From an uncultured Clostridia bacterium (GTDB lineage Bacteria; Bacillota; Clostridia; TANB77; CAG-508): 64,000 nucleotides of DNA. Below are positions 18,271-26,949 of the stretch, piece by piece. Numbering within the stretch: the first letter of the stretch is position 1; each line of letters starts with the position of its first letter. The position numbers and the translations under genes were made by a program. The notes under the pieces were generated by a model. That model was not told where the DNA came from and ran no database searches. It saw nothing but the letters and a program-made list of their open reading frames with translations. The stretch is taken from NCBI GenBank assembly GCA_947624195.1, contig CANQJH010000005.1, positions 1 to 64,000 on the forward strand. Direction: 5' to 3'.

Positions 18271-18972
18271 TTACTCATCTGATACTGTTGTATTAGAATT
18301 ACTTCCTTCTACATCTGTAGATTGGGTTGTATTAGACTCAGTTGTATTAGACTCGGTTGTATCTGATGGAGTTGTGTTTGTTGTGGTTGTAGGAGTCTTT
18401 GTTGTATTTTCTCTTTGAATCTTTACATCCTTTACTACAAAAGTAGCTTGACCCTGTGTCATGTGGAAGTTGTCAATTATAAAGTCTAAATTAGAATCAT
18501 TTTCTATTTCATACATAAACTGTACTATTGCTAAATACTCGCCTTGAGCTGTAAAATTTAGATTTTTGTAGTCTTGATTTTGTAATGTTGAATTTGCCAC
18601 TTGCATTTCTAATGTGACTCCTTGACTTGTTGCGTGATTTCCGATTCTGCTCCACAAATATTCAATCGTATAAGTCTTTGTTTGTGTTGCTTGTCGAATT
18701 TCACTCTCGGTGTTTTGTGATATAGCATCTAAATAATTCTTTTTTGCTTTAGAAAGCGCTTCAACATCTGTTTGAAGTTTTGTAAGGGCACTTGTATAAT
18801 TATCATTTTGAGTATTAGCTGCTGCAATTGATGATGTTAACTCTTCATTTTTTTTGCCTATTCCATCAAATCCATATACTTGAAATGGTCCTATGCTCAA
18901 TCCATTTTTCATAATTAAAATCATTAGTATCAATACTAAGACTAATAATGAACTTAATAATGCTTTTCTCAT
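18271..18972 (-). CDS. pilO: PilO-like pilus alignment subcomplex protein
   Basis: 233 aa. A short cytoplasmic start, one membrane helix (about 5-25), a coiled-coil (about 38-90), then a ferredoxin-like domain (about 100-190, with YLAIVQFMYEIEND typical of PilO), and a disordered tail with repeated TTESNTTESNTT units. PilO pairs with PilN to link the cytoplasmic PilM ring to the rest of the machine. It lies 15 nt after the PilM-PilN fusion; AATGGAGG precedes the ATG. Confidence 0.82.
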   Translation of the reverse strand: MRKALLSSLLVLVLILMILIMKNGLSIGPFQVYGFDGIGKKNEELTSSIAAANTQNDNYTSALTKLQTDVEALSKAKKNYLDAISQNTESEIRQATQTKTYTIEYLWSRIGNHATSQGVTLEMQVANSTLQNQDYKNLNFTAQGEYLAIVQFMYEIENDSNLDFIIDNFHMTQGQATFVVKDVKIQRENTTKTPTTTTNTTPSDTTESNTTESNTTQSTDVEGSNSNTTVSDE

Positions 18973-18987
18973 TGTTTTCCTCCATTT

Positions 18988-20655
18988 CTAATATGTTCTT
19001 AGATTTCCTTCTATTGTTACTATAACATCATTGCCAGTCTTTTGTCCTTCTGATGACACAATATCCTCTAATATATTAGCATTTTTTAGTTTAGCTTTAA
19101 AGTATGCTATTTGTTCGTACTTTTGTGATTTAACTTCTAGTGTCATATGTTGTTTAATAGTATTTCCATCTGTAATTTCAGTATTATTTATTGATATTAG
19201 TGTAACTAATTGTGGTATGTTATATACAATTTTGTTTAGTAAAGTTGTTATTTGATTTTTTCTTCCTCTTGCAGTTTGTATTGAAGAACTAATGTCTTGC
19301 AGATTAGAAGTATATCTTTGGTAATCTATAGTTTTTCCGGTAATTTTAGTATCATCCTCATTTAATTTACTTAGCTGATTTGAAATATAACCTCTAACGT
19401 CTTCGGCTTCTGCAATTTTGTTATTTATCTGTCTTACTATCCAACTAGATGCAATCATATATAGTATTATTATCATAACAACTGTTATAACATTTCTTAG
19501 CAAAATCATTTCTACTTTATCAAACTTTCCCTTCAAGTCCGATAAGTCAAAATTAAAACTTAACTTCTTTTTGACTTTTGGTGTATTGTTGTTTTTACGC
19601 TTTAGTGAACCTATATCTTGAGTCAAGAAGGCTTTTAAATCTAATTTCCAATCTCTTCCCAAGAAATTTAGACTTTGTATACCCTCTCCCAGTCCTTGCA
19701 TTGCTAAGGCAATAGCTGAATTTACTTCAATGTAGTCTTTTACATTTACATTCATATTCATATGTTGCTCTATAAAATATGGTTTTAATATTTCTACTTT
19801 TGAATTTTTAAAATATTCCTTGAAATATAGGTCAATATTATTAATTACAGCTCCAATGCCAGTAATATAAATAACATCCATATTTTTGTATAAATCTCTG
19901 TAGCTTTGTACTTTTTCAACTATTTTATATAATGCAGGTACAATATATTGTAGATATTCGTTATCTCCCATAGAAGAATAGTCTGTTTCCATAGTATAAA
20001 TAGTAGTATTTTGACAAACTTCATAAGATTTAGAAAAAGAATTTTCCTTTTCATTAATTTTATCCAATGCCTCTTTCATGCCTTCTTCTATTGTATCAAC
20101 ACTGTATATTGCTTGATTTATAATGGTTGTAATTGTTGTTTGCTCGTCTATATTAACAATCATATAGTTTCTATTTTTTTCTGCTTTTATCAAGTTTGGA
20201 AGTGTTGTAGGTAAAGGAACTAATGTATCAATGCTTCCTTGTCTAAAGAAGTTCTGTATTTCAGCTATATCATTTTGAGTATCATAAATATAAATAATTT
20301 TACTTAAATCTTGATTTTCTATGTTATTAGTATAGATATATTTACCATTATAAACTTTGCTATTAAAATGATTCTCTACACAAAAAGATTCGAATTCAGT
20401 TTTAACAGCTTTCTCCAAATACGTTTTATTTGCTAAATTAAAAACGTCAAAATAATAGTATTTTTCATTTGACAAATTGCAACTTATTGGAATTCTAAAG
20501 CTATTAGTTTCTGATATTATTTGTTCTAGTGTTTCAGTTATGTTACTATAAAACTTAATTCCATATGCTTCAACTGTAAAATTGTTGCTATCTTTTTTGA
20601 CTTTAGCATATCTAACTAATTTATCTGTAATATCAATTCCTAAGCACTCTTGCAT
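18988..20655 (-). CDS. PilM-PilN fusion protein
   Basis: 555 aa. Residues about 1-340 are an actin-like PilM domain (opening MQECLGIDITDKLVRYAKV, with later DxTT and ITGIGA segments). It continues through a basic linker (about 355-385) into PilN: the NFLGRDW motif that normally starts PilN is near 335, a transmembrane helix spans about 390-412, then a coiled-coil and a ferredoxin-like domain. In most species these are two genes, with the PilN N-terminus bound in a groove of PilM; here they are covalently joined. First gene of the pilus operon, with GGAAAGAGG before the ATG. Confidence 0.85.
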   Translation of the reverse strand: MQECLGIDITDKLVRYAKVKKDSNNFTVEAYGIKFYSNITETLEQIISETNSFRIPISCNLSNEKYYYFDVFNLANKTYLEKAVKTEFESFCVENHFNSKVYNGKYIYTNNIENQDLSKIIYIYDTQNDIAEIQNFFRQGSIDTLVPLPTTLPNLIKAEKNRNYMIVNIDEQTTITTIINQAIYSVDTIEEGMKEALDKINEKENSFSKSYEVCQNTTIYTMETDYSSMGDNEYLQYIVPALYKIVEKVQSYRDLYKNMDVIYITGIGAVINNIDLYFKEYFKNSKVEILKPYFIEQHMNMNVNVKDYIEVNSAIALAMQGLGEGIQSLNFLGRDWKLDLKAFLTQDIGSLKRKNNNTPKVKKKLSFNFDLSDLKGKFDKVEMILLRNVITVVMIIILYMIASSWIVRQINNKIAEAEDVRGYISNQLSKLNEDDTKITGKTIDYQRYTSNLQDISSSIQTARGRKNQITTLLNKIVYNIPQLVTLISINNTEITDGNTIKQHMTLEVKSQKYEQIAYFKAKLKNANILEDIVSSEGQKTGNDVIVTIEGNLRTY

Positions 20656-20736
20656 TTTTTCCTCTTTCCTCTATAGTTTTTTCATATTTTTACAATTATC
20701 TGTGGTTTATTTCAATTTACAACATTATATATAATT

Positions 20737-20764
20737 ATTTTATATTTTTTTTATATAAAGTCAA
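20737..20764 (-). promoter_or_regulatory. Candidate promoter of the type IV pilus operon
   Basis: On the minus strand TTGACT (20764-20759), a 16-bp spacer, then TAAAAT (20742-20737). This would give a leader of about 75 nt before the PilM-PilN start at 20655. The surrounding DNA is very AT-rich, so the -10 assignment is tentative. Confidence 0.5.
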
Positions 20765-20861
20765 TACATTTTCATTTAATGAAAACAAAATGTAATATTT
20801 GTAATTTTAATGATATATTACCATATTTTTATCCAAGAAATATTTAAAAAATTGTATAAAT

Positions 20862-20903
20862 ATAACTCATATTATATCCTATTTTCGACATAATATGAGT
20901 TAT
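20862..20903 (-). terminator. Terminator of the TPR gene
   Basis: A perfect 14-bp inverted repeat (20862-20875 with 20890-20903, 14-nt loop) begins 9 nt beyond the stop of the TPR gene and is followed on the minus strand by a T-rich stretch. Confidence 0.7.
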
Positions 20904-20911
20904 TTAAAAAT

Positions 20912-22066
20912 TTATTTTTCTCTTTCTTTTTCGTTATAGCTTATTTGCATTGCATCTGTTAGATTTTCTACTACATTGTAAGTTTTTCCTAAATGATTAA
21001 TTAATTCTTCTTCTTTTTTACTTAATTTTGTTTTTATTTCTTTCGAAGATCTTATTTGTATTCTTCCAATTACTTTTGAAAAAATGTAATCATTTTCAAC
21101 TTTTTTAATTATATTAGGGTTAATCTCAACAGCAAGATTTAGATATTGAATCGCCTTAATTGTATCATTTTTTATTAAATGTATTTTAGCTAAATATAAG
21201 TATGCATTTGATTGAATTTTTTCATCATCCGTATTTAAACTTTGATAAAAATATCGTTCCGCTTCATCATATTCTCTAAAAATCAAGCAAATTTGTCCAA
21301 GATTTAAATTTGAGATATCCTTAAACGAATTGATCTTTGCTGCTTTTTCATAATATTCCCTAGCATTTGCAAAATCGTTGAGTCTAGTATACGTCATACC
21401 TAAAGAATAGTAAAGCTCGTACTCTGCTGGCGAATACTTAAGTGCTTCATTATAAACAAGTATTGCCTCTTTAAAATTTTCATTATCATATAGTATATTG
21501 CCTAGCATCAAACTAGCTTTATAGTAATCAGGCTTCATATTTAATAAATATTGTAATAATTGTATACCATATTCATCTTTGTTATTTTCATGATAAAGCT
21601 GTGCCAATTTGCAATATGATTCATAATCTTTTGGAGAAATTTCAATAAGTTTTAAGTACTCTCCTTCCGCCTTTTCCTTTTCGTTGTTTTGCTCATATAG
21701 TTTTGCAAGCTTTTTATGTGACATATAGCTATGTGGATATTTTTCTATATTTTTCAATAGCATTTTCTTTAATGCATTTTTATTTTTTCCCGCTTTTGCA
21801 ATATTTATCAATTCATCCATGTATATATTTTGGCTTTCTAATACTAAAAATATAATTGGCAGTATTATTGAAATCAAATACATAAAACACATTACAATAA
21901 AGGGTGGATTTTTTCTAGCTAATATAAATATGAATCCAATTAGTATTCCTAGAAATTCCATTCCCAACATATATACGTAATTTGAATTTTTTTTCTTGAA
22001 CAGTCTAGCAAATGTATCTATAAAGACAGAAACTACAAATATACTAAAAATTATAATTTGTATCAT
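20912..22066 (-). CDS. Membrane-anchored TPR repeat protein
   Basis: 384 aa. The N-terminal 80 residues hold two or three membrane helices. From about 105 to 345 there are consecutive 34-residue tetratricopeptide repeats (patterns such as YYKASLMLGNILYDNENFKE and YELYYSLGMTYTRLNDFANA). It probably scaffolds protein complexes at the cytoplasmic face of the membrane. It lies upstream of the pilus operon on the same strand but has its own terminator, so a functional tie to pili is only positional. The ribosome site is weak (GAGAAATAG). Confidence 0.8.
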   Translation of the reverse strand: MIQIIIFSIFVVSVFIDTFARLFKKKNSNYVYMLGMEFLGILIGFIFILARKNPPFIVMCFMYLISIILPIIFLVLESQNIYMDELINIAKAGKNKNALKKMLLKNIEKYPHSYMSHKKLAKLYEQNNEKEKAEGEYLKLIEISPKDYESYCKLAQLYHENNKDEYGIQLLQYLLNMKPDYYKASLMLGNILYDNENFKEAILVYNEALKYSPAEYELYYSLGMTYTRLNDFANAREYYEKAAKINSFKDISNLNLGQICLIFREYDEAERYFYQSLNTDDEKIQSNAYLYLAKIHLIKNDTIKAIQYLNLAVEINPNIIKKVENDYIFSKVIGRIQIRSSKEIKTKLSKKEEELINHLGKTYNVVENLTDAMQISYNEKEREK

Positions 22067-22227
22067 AACTATTTCTCATAATCAATTATCCTAACTAAAT
22101 TGATTAATCCTTTCTAATTTTTACACTATATATTTTACTACAAAATCAGTATTTTTTCAATATTTTCTAGGTATTATTATTAAAAAGGAATAGTAACAAA
22201 GCTAAAATCTTCATCATACATTATAAT

Positions 22228-23364
22228 ATGAAATTATTAAAACTTGGTTCTACTGGTCCAATGGTAGAATTTTTGCAAAATCTTTTATATAGATTAGGAT
22301 ATTACTACGGCAATATTGACGGTATATTTGGTGAGGATACTAGAAAATCAACATCTATGTTTCAGCGAAATTATGGATTAACTCCAGATGGTATAGTAGG
22401 CAACAAAACTTGGAAAGCGCTAGACCCATACATAAATGGAGCATTAGGATTTATAGTTCCAACTAATATTAATTACAGTTCAGAAATTTTAAAAATTAAT
22501 ATTAATTCACTAAAAAAAATTTACCCATTTATTGAAGTAGGTAACATAGGAAAAAGTATATTAGGGAAACAAATACCTTATATAAAAATTGGAAAAGGAT
22601 CAAAGGAAGTATTTTATTCAGCTTCATATCATGCCAATGAGTGGATAACATCAGTCGTCCTTATGAAATTTATTGCTGATTATTGTTATGCTTATCAACA
22701 AAACTTATCTATTTTTAATTATCCAGCAAGACAATTGTATGAAATAACGACTGTTTATATTGTACCAATGGTAAATCCAGATGGAGTTGACTTGGTTACA
22801 GGTGAAATTACTCCAAATTCAGAAATTTATAACTTTGCTAAGCAAATCTCTAATAGCTTTCCTCAGATACCTTTTGTTGATGGATGGAAAGCAAATATTA
22901 GAGGTGTGGATTTAAACTTGCAGTTTCCTGCATTATGGCAAAATGCAAAAAGGATAAAATATGCACAAGGATACAATCAGCCAGCCCCAAGAGACTTTGT
23001 TGGATACGGTCCTCTTACAGAGCCAGAATCTTTGGCTGTATATAATTTGACCTTGCAACATAATTTTAGGTTAGTGTTAGCATATCATTCTCAAGGCAAA
23101 ACAATATATTGGAGATTTCAAAATTATAATCCACCTCAGTCTCTTGAAATAGGAGAAAAATTTTCACAAGTAAGTGGATATACTCTTGAGGATACTCCAT
23201 ATAATTCTAGCTTCGCTGGATATAAAGATTGGTTTATTCAAATGTACAATAAGCCAGGATATACAATTGAAGTAGGTCTAGGCGAAAATCCATTACCTAT
23301 ATCTCAATTTAACGAAATTTATAGTAATAATTTAGGAATCTTAGTTTTAGGATTAGTTGTATAA
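22228..23364 (+). CDS. M14 zinc peptidase with an N-terminal peptidoglycan-binding domain
   Basis: 378 aa. Residues 1-70 are a PG_binding_1 domain (LGSTGPMVEFLQNLL to DGIVGNKTWKAL). The rest is an M14 carboxypeptidase fold with zinc ligands His135 and Glu138 (HANEW), His287 and the general base Glu348 (TIEVG). This matches gamma-D-glutamyl-diamino acid endopeptidases that trim peptidoglycan stems, as in sporulating bacilli. No signal peptide is seen, so it may act in the mother cell or be released by lysis. There is no clear SD before the ATG. The last ~20 codons recur, diverged, at about 25.9 kb. Confidence 0.85.
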   Translation: MKLLKLGSTGPMVEFLQNLLYRLGYYYGNIDGIFGEDTRKSTSMFQRNYGLTPDGIVGNKTWKALDPYINGALGFIVPTNINYSSEILKININSLKKIYPFIEVGNIGKSILGKQIPYIKIGKGSKEVFYSASYHANEWITSVVLMKFIADYCYAYQQNLSIFNYPARQLYEITTVYIVPMVNPDGVDLVTGEITPNSEIYNFAKQISNSFPQIPFVDGWKANIRGVDLNLQFPALWQNAKRIKYAQGYNQPAPRDFVGYGPLTEPESLAVYNLTLQHNFRLVLAYHSQGKTIYWRFQNYNPPQSLEIGEKFSQVSGYTLEDTPYNSSFAGYKDWFIQMYNKPGYTIEVGLGENPLPISQFNEIYSNNLGILVLGLVV

Positions 23365-23435
23365 TTTTCACCATGTTCAATTACCCAAAATAGACAGTGT
23401 GAAAGCACAACAAAAAAATATTGAATTTTATAAAA

Positions 23436-23696
23436 TTAGACTTTAGAACTTGATTTTTCATGTTCATCCAATACATCAACAAATAATGGACTATCGAAGA
23501 AATCTTTTAACTCTATATTTAAACCTAAACAAATATTGAACAAAGTTGTCAAAGTAATCGTATTACCTTTGCCTGTCATAAAGTTCATCAATGTAGAATA
23601 AGATAAATTGCCTATTCTCGATAGTTCCATTAAATTTAGATGTTGAGATTTTACTAAGTTAATTATTCTTTGTCTTACAGCAACTGAAAGTAACAT
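23436..23696 (-). CDS. Small XRE-family HTH regulator, gene 2 of cassette copy 1
   Basis: 86 aa, nearly all a Cro/CI helix-turn-helix: QRIINLVKSQHLNLMELSR, then LSYSTLMNFMTGKGNTITLT and the final LFNICLGLNIELKDFFDSPL. It lies 6 nt after the partner HTH gene and shares its end as ribosome site (AGAGG), so the two are co-translated. The partner is only about half identical, so they may form a heterodimer. It differs from its copy at 26042 by about three residues. Probably a DNA-binding repressor; target unknown. Confidence 0.8.
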   Translation of the reverse strand: MLLSVAVRQRIINLVKSQHLNLMELSRIGNLSYSTLMNFMTGKGNTITLTTLFNICLGLNIELKDFFDSPLFVDVLDEHEKSSSKV

Positions 23697-23702
23697 TTAA
23701 GT

Positions 23703-23969
23703 TTACCTCTTTTCTATAAACTCGTTTGAATCAACATCAGCTGTTATATTTTTAAACAAATCATCATCAAAAAATTCTTTTAAACTTATTTTGCTACCTT
23801 CACAAATATGCAAAAGAGTAGTTAATGTAATACTTGTACACTTTCCATTTAAGAAACTACTAATAGTTGAATAAGCTATTCCTGATCTTAAGGCTAGCTT
23901 GTGAATTGTAATTTTGTTTTCTGCTGCTAGGTTAATTATCCTTTGTTTTACTGCATTTGATAAAGTCAT
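23703..23969 (-). CDS. Small XRE-family HTH regulator, gene 1 of cassette copy 1
   Basis: 88 aa Cro/CI-type protein: QRIINLAAENKITIHKLALR, a turn at SGIAYSTISSFLNGKCTSIT, and LLHICEGSKISLKEFFDDDL. GAGGT lies 8 nt before the ATG at 23969. First gene of a two-gene unit on the minus strand. It resembles gene 2 in length and layout, so the pair arose by an older tandem duplication before the whole cassette was copied to 26.0-26.6 kb. Its copy differs only by Ser/Asn and Val/Ala changes near the C-terminus. Confidence 0.8.
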   Translation of the reverse strand: MTLSNAVKQRIINLAAENKITIHKLALRSGIAYSTISSFLNGKCTSITLTTLLHICEGSKISLKEFFDDDLFKNITADVDSNEFIEKR

Positions 23970-24073
23970 GTTTATTACCTCGATTCTTAGATTTTTTTCA
24001 GTATAACAATTGTGGTTAAAAATCGTTGACGATAAAATACTAAAAACGAAAATAATATAATTGTTTATTAAAT

Positions 24074-24107
24074 TAAAAAATCAAGATGCTAACAAAACAC
24101 CTTGATT
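24074..24107 (-). terminator. Terminator of the gene at 24184-24900
   Basis: AATCAAG (24079-24085) pairs with CTTGATT (24101-24107). Read on the minus strand the hairpin is followed by TTTTTTAATTT. It lies 76 nt beyond the stop of the upstream gene. Confidence 0.65.
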
Positions 24108-24183
24108 CTATGAATATTTTTATTATGAAATTTCTATATGAAAATTAGCCATTTCCACACGAGTCGATTAAAAAAATACCAAC

Positions 24184-24900
24184 CTAGTCATATTTTTGAT
24201 ATTCTCCATTTTTATAAATAAACTTGTTCCCTTTTTTAGCAGCTTCATATAAATCTTTTGGAAATTCTATTTCTTCAATTCCTTCTATTCCACTGTCTCC
24301 CTTATCACTCAAATCATATAGCCAAATTCTTCCTTCATGTTTTTCATCAGCTTCATAAATATGCCCATCTATTCTTTTACTGTCTAAATACTGATCTTGC
24401 TCCTCTATTTTTTCCTTAAGCATATTGTTTATCTCATTTTCAATAAACTCTGTATCTTCTTTGTCTAAAACAAACTCTTCATCCTTTTTTCTCAAAACAC
24501 TTCCCAAGTGTGTATTTTCAGGCAAATCATCTATTTTCTTTGTAATTACATTATGACTCTTACTTGAATTACAAATACACAAATTATATGCGTTATCTTC
24601 GACGGCATTTGCATCATACACATAATACATTTCTCCCTTATTTTCAGTCTCTGAAGCATATTTTTGTAAAATGTTTGCTCTTTCTAGTAGCATTTCATTC
24701 TTGTATTTTGAAATAATTTTTTTATTTCCTATTTGCAAATTATCGTCAAGTAAATTATTCCAATTTTTATTATTATCAGAAAATTTTGAACTATTTATTA
24801 AATTTTTTTCTAAATAATTTGATAGTTCTTTTATAAAATTTTGCACAAAATTATTCTCCTTTAAATTATTAAACAAATTATTCACTAAGTCCAAACTCAT
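24184..24900 (-). CDS. Hypothetical protein beside the nuclease (possible DUF3006-like segment)
   Basis: 238 aa, soluble, no signal peptide or membrane helix. The N-terminal 90 residues are Asn/Lys-rich helices. The segment about 92-165 (YYVYDANAVED, LPENTHLGSVLRKKDEEFVL, then a helix ending NNMLKEK) has the layout of DUF3006 domains (small beta domain, LP then Gly, final helix), but this is a memory-based resemblance. The C-terminus is acidic. It sits immediately downstream of the membrane-anchored nuclease on the same strand (176-nt gap), so an immunity or partner role is conceivable but unproven. Confidence 0.6.
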   Translation of the reverse strand: MSLDLVNNLFNNLKENNFVQNFIKELSNYLEKNLINSSKFSDNNKNWNNLLDDNLQIGNKKIISKYKNEMLLERANILQKYASETENKGEMYYVYDANAVEDNAYNLCICNSSKSHNVITKKIDDLPENTHLGSVLRKKDEEFVLDKEDTEFIENEINNMLKEKIEEQDQYLDSKRIDGHIYEADEKHEGRIWLYDLSDKGDSGIEGIEEIEFPKDLYEAAKKGNKFIYKNGEYQKYD

Positions 24901-25076
24901 TATATAATCACTCCCTCGTTATTAATTTTTATTTTGAAAAAATACTATTTGATCTAATAGTATTAAGAAATAACTCCCGATTAATTATATATTATTTACC
25001 ATAAATTTACAATAGACTAATATAAAAAATTTAAACTTTTACTTTTAAATATTCTTAAAATATAAATATTAAACCA

Positions 25077-25850
25077 TCACTCTTTTACATGGCTTTCGCC
25101 TGTAGCATAATCAATAACTATTCCTGGTTGAACATTATAGCAATACACATTAAAATGAATTCCTGTACCAGAATCTTCAACTGACCAAGCTTCCATTTCT
25201 ACCCCACTTGCTAAAAGATTATTATTTTCAAAAATAGGAGTTACACGATATAGAACATGATTATTTTCATTCTTATTTATGTACTCTGCCACTTTATTTT
25301 CAAAAGGCAACATACCCTCTGTATTTAAATATCTTGTACCTGTTATCAAATTATTTTTATTAGCATTTTCACCTGCAAGCTGCCAACCAATTATGTGACA
25401 ACGATTATATAAATATTTATCTTTAATTAAATTATCATATCTTTTTTGCACCCAGCCAGTTGGCTTAATACCTCCAATTTCTCCTCTTTCCTCATCTTTT
25501 GGAGGCATAATTTCTTTACAAATATTAGCATATCCTACTCCGCTTCTTCCTAAATAATCTAATTCACTATATTTTTCAAAGGGTTCTGTCGTATATTCTC
25601 CCTCTACAAAATATGGAATATTATTATTAATTTCAACATAAGGACTTGATAAATATTCAGGGATTGTAGATAAATCAAATATCACATTTGAACTATTCGT
25701 ATCAACATAATTATTTAATCCAGCATTTGCCGTGTCAATTTGATTTGCATTTTGTCTTATGTACCCATAAATTGAAATGCCAATTAAAATTATCACTGCA
25801 ACAGTCATCTGTCCTAAATTTAATTTCTTATATTTTCTTGATCTTGCCAT
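25077..25850 (-). CDS. Membrane-anchored DNA/RNA non-specific endonuclease (EndA/NucA-like)
   Basis: 257 aa. A basic start and one membrane helix (about 14-31) anchor an extracytoplasmic nuclease domain. The active-site region NRCHIIGWQLAG (149-160, catalytic His152) followed by ENANKNNLITGTRYLN is the His-Me finger (DRGH-type) signature of streptococcal EndA and related DNA-entry nucleases. It could degrade extracellular DNA or generate single strands for uptake, which would suit a cell with type IV pili. It is bracketed by the duplicated HTH cassettes, which suggests insertion or regional rearrangement. Confidence 0.85.
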   Translation of the reverse strand: MARSRKYKKLNLGQMTVAVIILIGISIYGYIRQNANQIDTANAGLNNYVDTNSSNVIFDLSTIPEYLSSPYVEINNNIPYFVEGEYTTEPFEKYSELDYLGRSGVGYANICKEIMPPKDEERGEIGGIKPTGWVQKRYDNLIKDKYLYNRCHIIGWQLAGENANKNNLITGTRYLNTEGMLPFENKVAEYINKNENNHVLYRVTPIFENNNLLASGVEMEAWSVEDSGTGIHFNVYCYNVQPGIVIDYATGESHVKE

Positions 25851-26041
25851 AACATTTACTCCATTAGATTTTTTACTATTTTAACATTACGGTGACAAAT
25901 TCTCAATATATTTTTGATGAAATATATAACGATAATTTAGGAATTTTGTTTTTAGGATTAGTTGTATAACTTTCACTAGGTGCAATTACCCAAAATAGAC
26001 AGTGTGAAAGCACAACAAAAAAAATATTGAATTTTATAAAA

Positions 26042-26302
26042 TTAGACTTTAGAACTTGATTTTTCATGTTCATCCAATACGTCAACAAATAATGGACTAT
26101 CGAAGAAATCTCTTAACTCTATATTTAAGCCTAAACATATATTGAACAAAGTTGTCAAAGTAATCGTATTACCTTTGCCTGTCATAAAATTCATTAATGT
26201 AGAATAAGATAAATTGCCTATTCTCGATAGTTCCATTAAATTTAAATGTTGAGATTTTACTAAATTTATTATTCTTTGTCTTATAGCAACCGAAAGAAAC
26301 AT
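26042..26302 (-). CDS. Small XRE-family HTH regulator, gene 2 of cassette copy 2
   Basis: 86 aa, almost identical to the protein at 23436-23696 (Leu2Phe, Val7Ile and Lys-to-Arg in the DFF region). It has the same 6-nt spacing to the upstream HTH gene and the same AGAGG ribosome site. Both copies keep open frames with only conservative changes, which implies both are functional or the duplication is recent. Confidence 0.8.
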   Translation of the reverse strand: MFLSVAIRQRIINLVKSQHLNLMELSRIGNLSYSTLMNFMTGKGNTITLTTLFNICLGLNIELRDFFDSPLFVDVLDEHEKSSSKV

Positions 26303-26308
26303 TTAAGT

Positions 26309-26575
26309 TTACCTCTTTTCTATAAACTCGTTTGAATCAGCATCAGCTGTTATATTTTTAAACAAATCATCATCAAAAAATTCTTTTAAATTTATTTTGC
26401 TACCTTCACAAATATGCAAAAGAGTAGTTAATGTAATACTTGTACACTTTCCATTTAAGAAACTACTAATAGTTGAATAAGCTATTCCTGATCTTAAGGC
26501 TAGCTTGTGAATTGTAATTTTGTTTTCTGCTGCTAGGTTAATTATCCTTTGTTTTACTGCATTTGATAAAGTCAT
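26309..26575 (-). CDS. Small XRE-family HTH regulator, gene 1 of cassette copy 2
   Basis: 88 aa from the ATG at 26575, chosen because GAGGT lies 8 nt upstream exactly as in copy 1; a longer in-frame reading from 26716 would cross unrelated DNA. Nearly identical to the protein at 23703-23969. The leader (26576-26666) is also duplicated, so both cassettes should share promoter and any operator. Beyond 26666 the two loci diverge. Confidence 0.8.
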   Translation of the reverse strand: MTLSNAVKQRIINLAAENKITIHKLALRSGIAYSTISSFLNGKCTSITLTTLLHICEGSKINLKEFFDDDLFKNITADADSNEFIEKR

Positions 26576-26769
26576 GTTTATTACCTCGATTCTTAGATTT
26601 TTTTCAGTATAACAATTGTGGTTAAAAATCGTTGACGATAAAATACTAAAAACGAAAATAATATAATAAATTATTATATGCAGAAAACAAATTTTATAAA
26701 CATAAGAGGAACCCAAATTCTTGATTTAAACAAAATTGAAAAAATATATTTTTAAATAAAAAAAAAAGA

Positions 26770-26931
26770 AACCTCTTGCGAGGAAAAGAAAAATTTTCTT
26801 TTTTATATGAAATTGTTTGCAATTGTCAATTATATTTCAATTTTTCAGCGAATAATATAATAAAAATCAAATAGTTCGTGCCAAATTTTTCTAAATTTAA
26901 AGAGCAATATTAAATAAAAATATTGCTCTTT
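26770..26931 (-). terminator. Terminator hairpins in the gap after the NPKTG surface gene
   Basis: The main hairpin is AAAGAGCAATATT / AATATTGCTCTTT (26899-26911 with 26919-26931), 19 nt past the stop of the gene at 26950, with T-rich flank on the plus strand. A second small stem CCTC-GCAA-GAGG (26772-26783) is followed on the minus strand by TTTCTTTTTTTTTTT. The remaining 26576-26769 is cassette leader and AT-rich filler with no gene. Confidence 0.7.
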
Positions 26932-26949
26932 TATTATTTTATATTAAAT

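Larger units (their letters stand above)
23318..24061. repeat. Segmental duplication, copy 1 (HTH cassette)
   Basis: About 745 bp covering the last codons of the M14 gene, both HTH genes and their leader. It recurs at 25922-26666 in the same orientation with few changes. Homology stops at AATAATATAAT on the right side. The two copies flank the genes at 24184-25850. Confidence 0.9.
25922..26666. repeat. Segmental duplication, copy 2 (HTH cassette)
   Basis: Matches 23318-24061 nearly base for base through the two HTH genes. At its left end a remnant reads FDEIYNDNLGILFLGLVV then stop, equivalent to the C-terminus of the M14 peptidase but more diverged than the HTH part. So an M14 gene once preceded this copy too, and its body has been lost. 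Confidence 0.88.

Noticed and set aside
26576-26716. N-terminal extension of the second HTH gene 1
   Set aside because: The extension crosses non-homologous DNA and lacks an SD, while the ATG at 26575 has the same ribosome site as copy 1.
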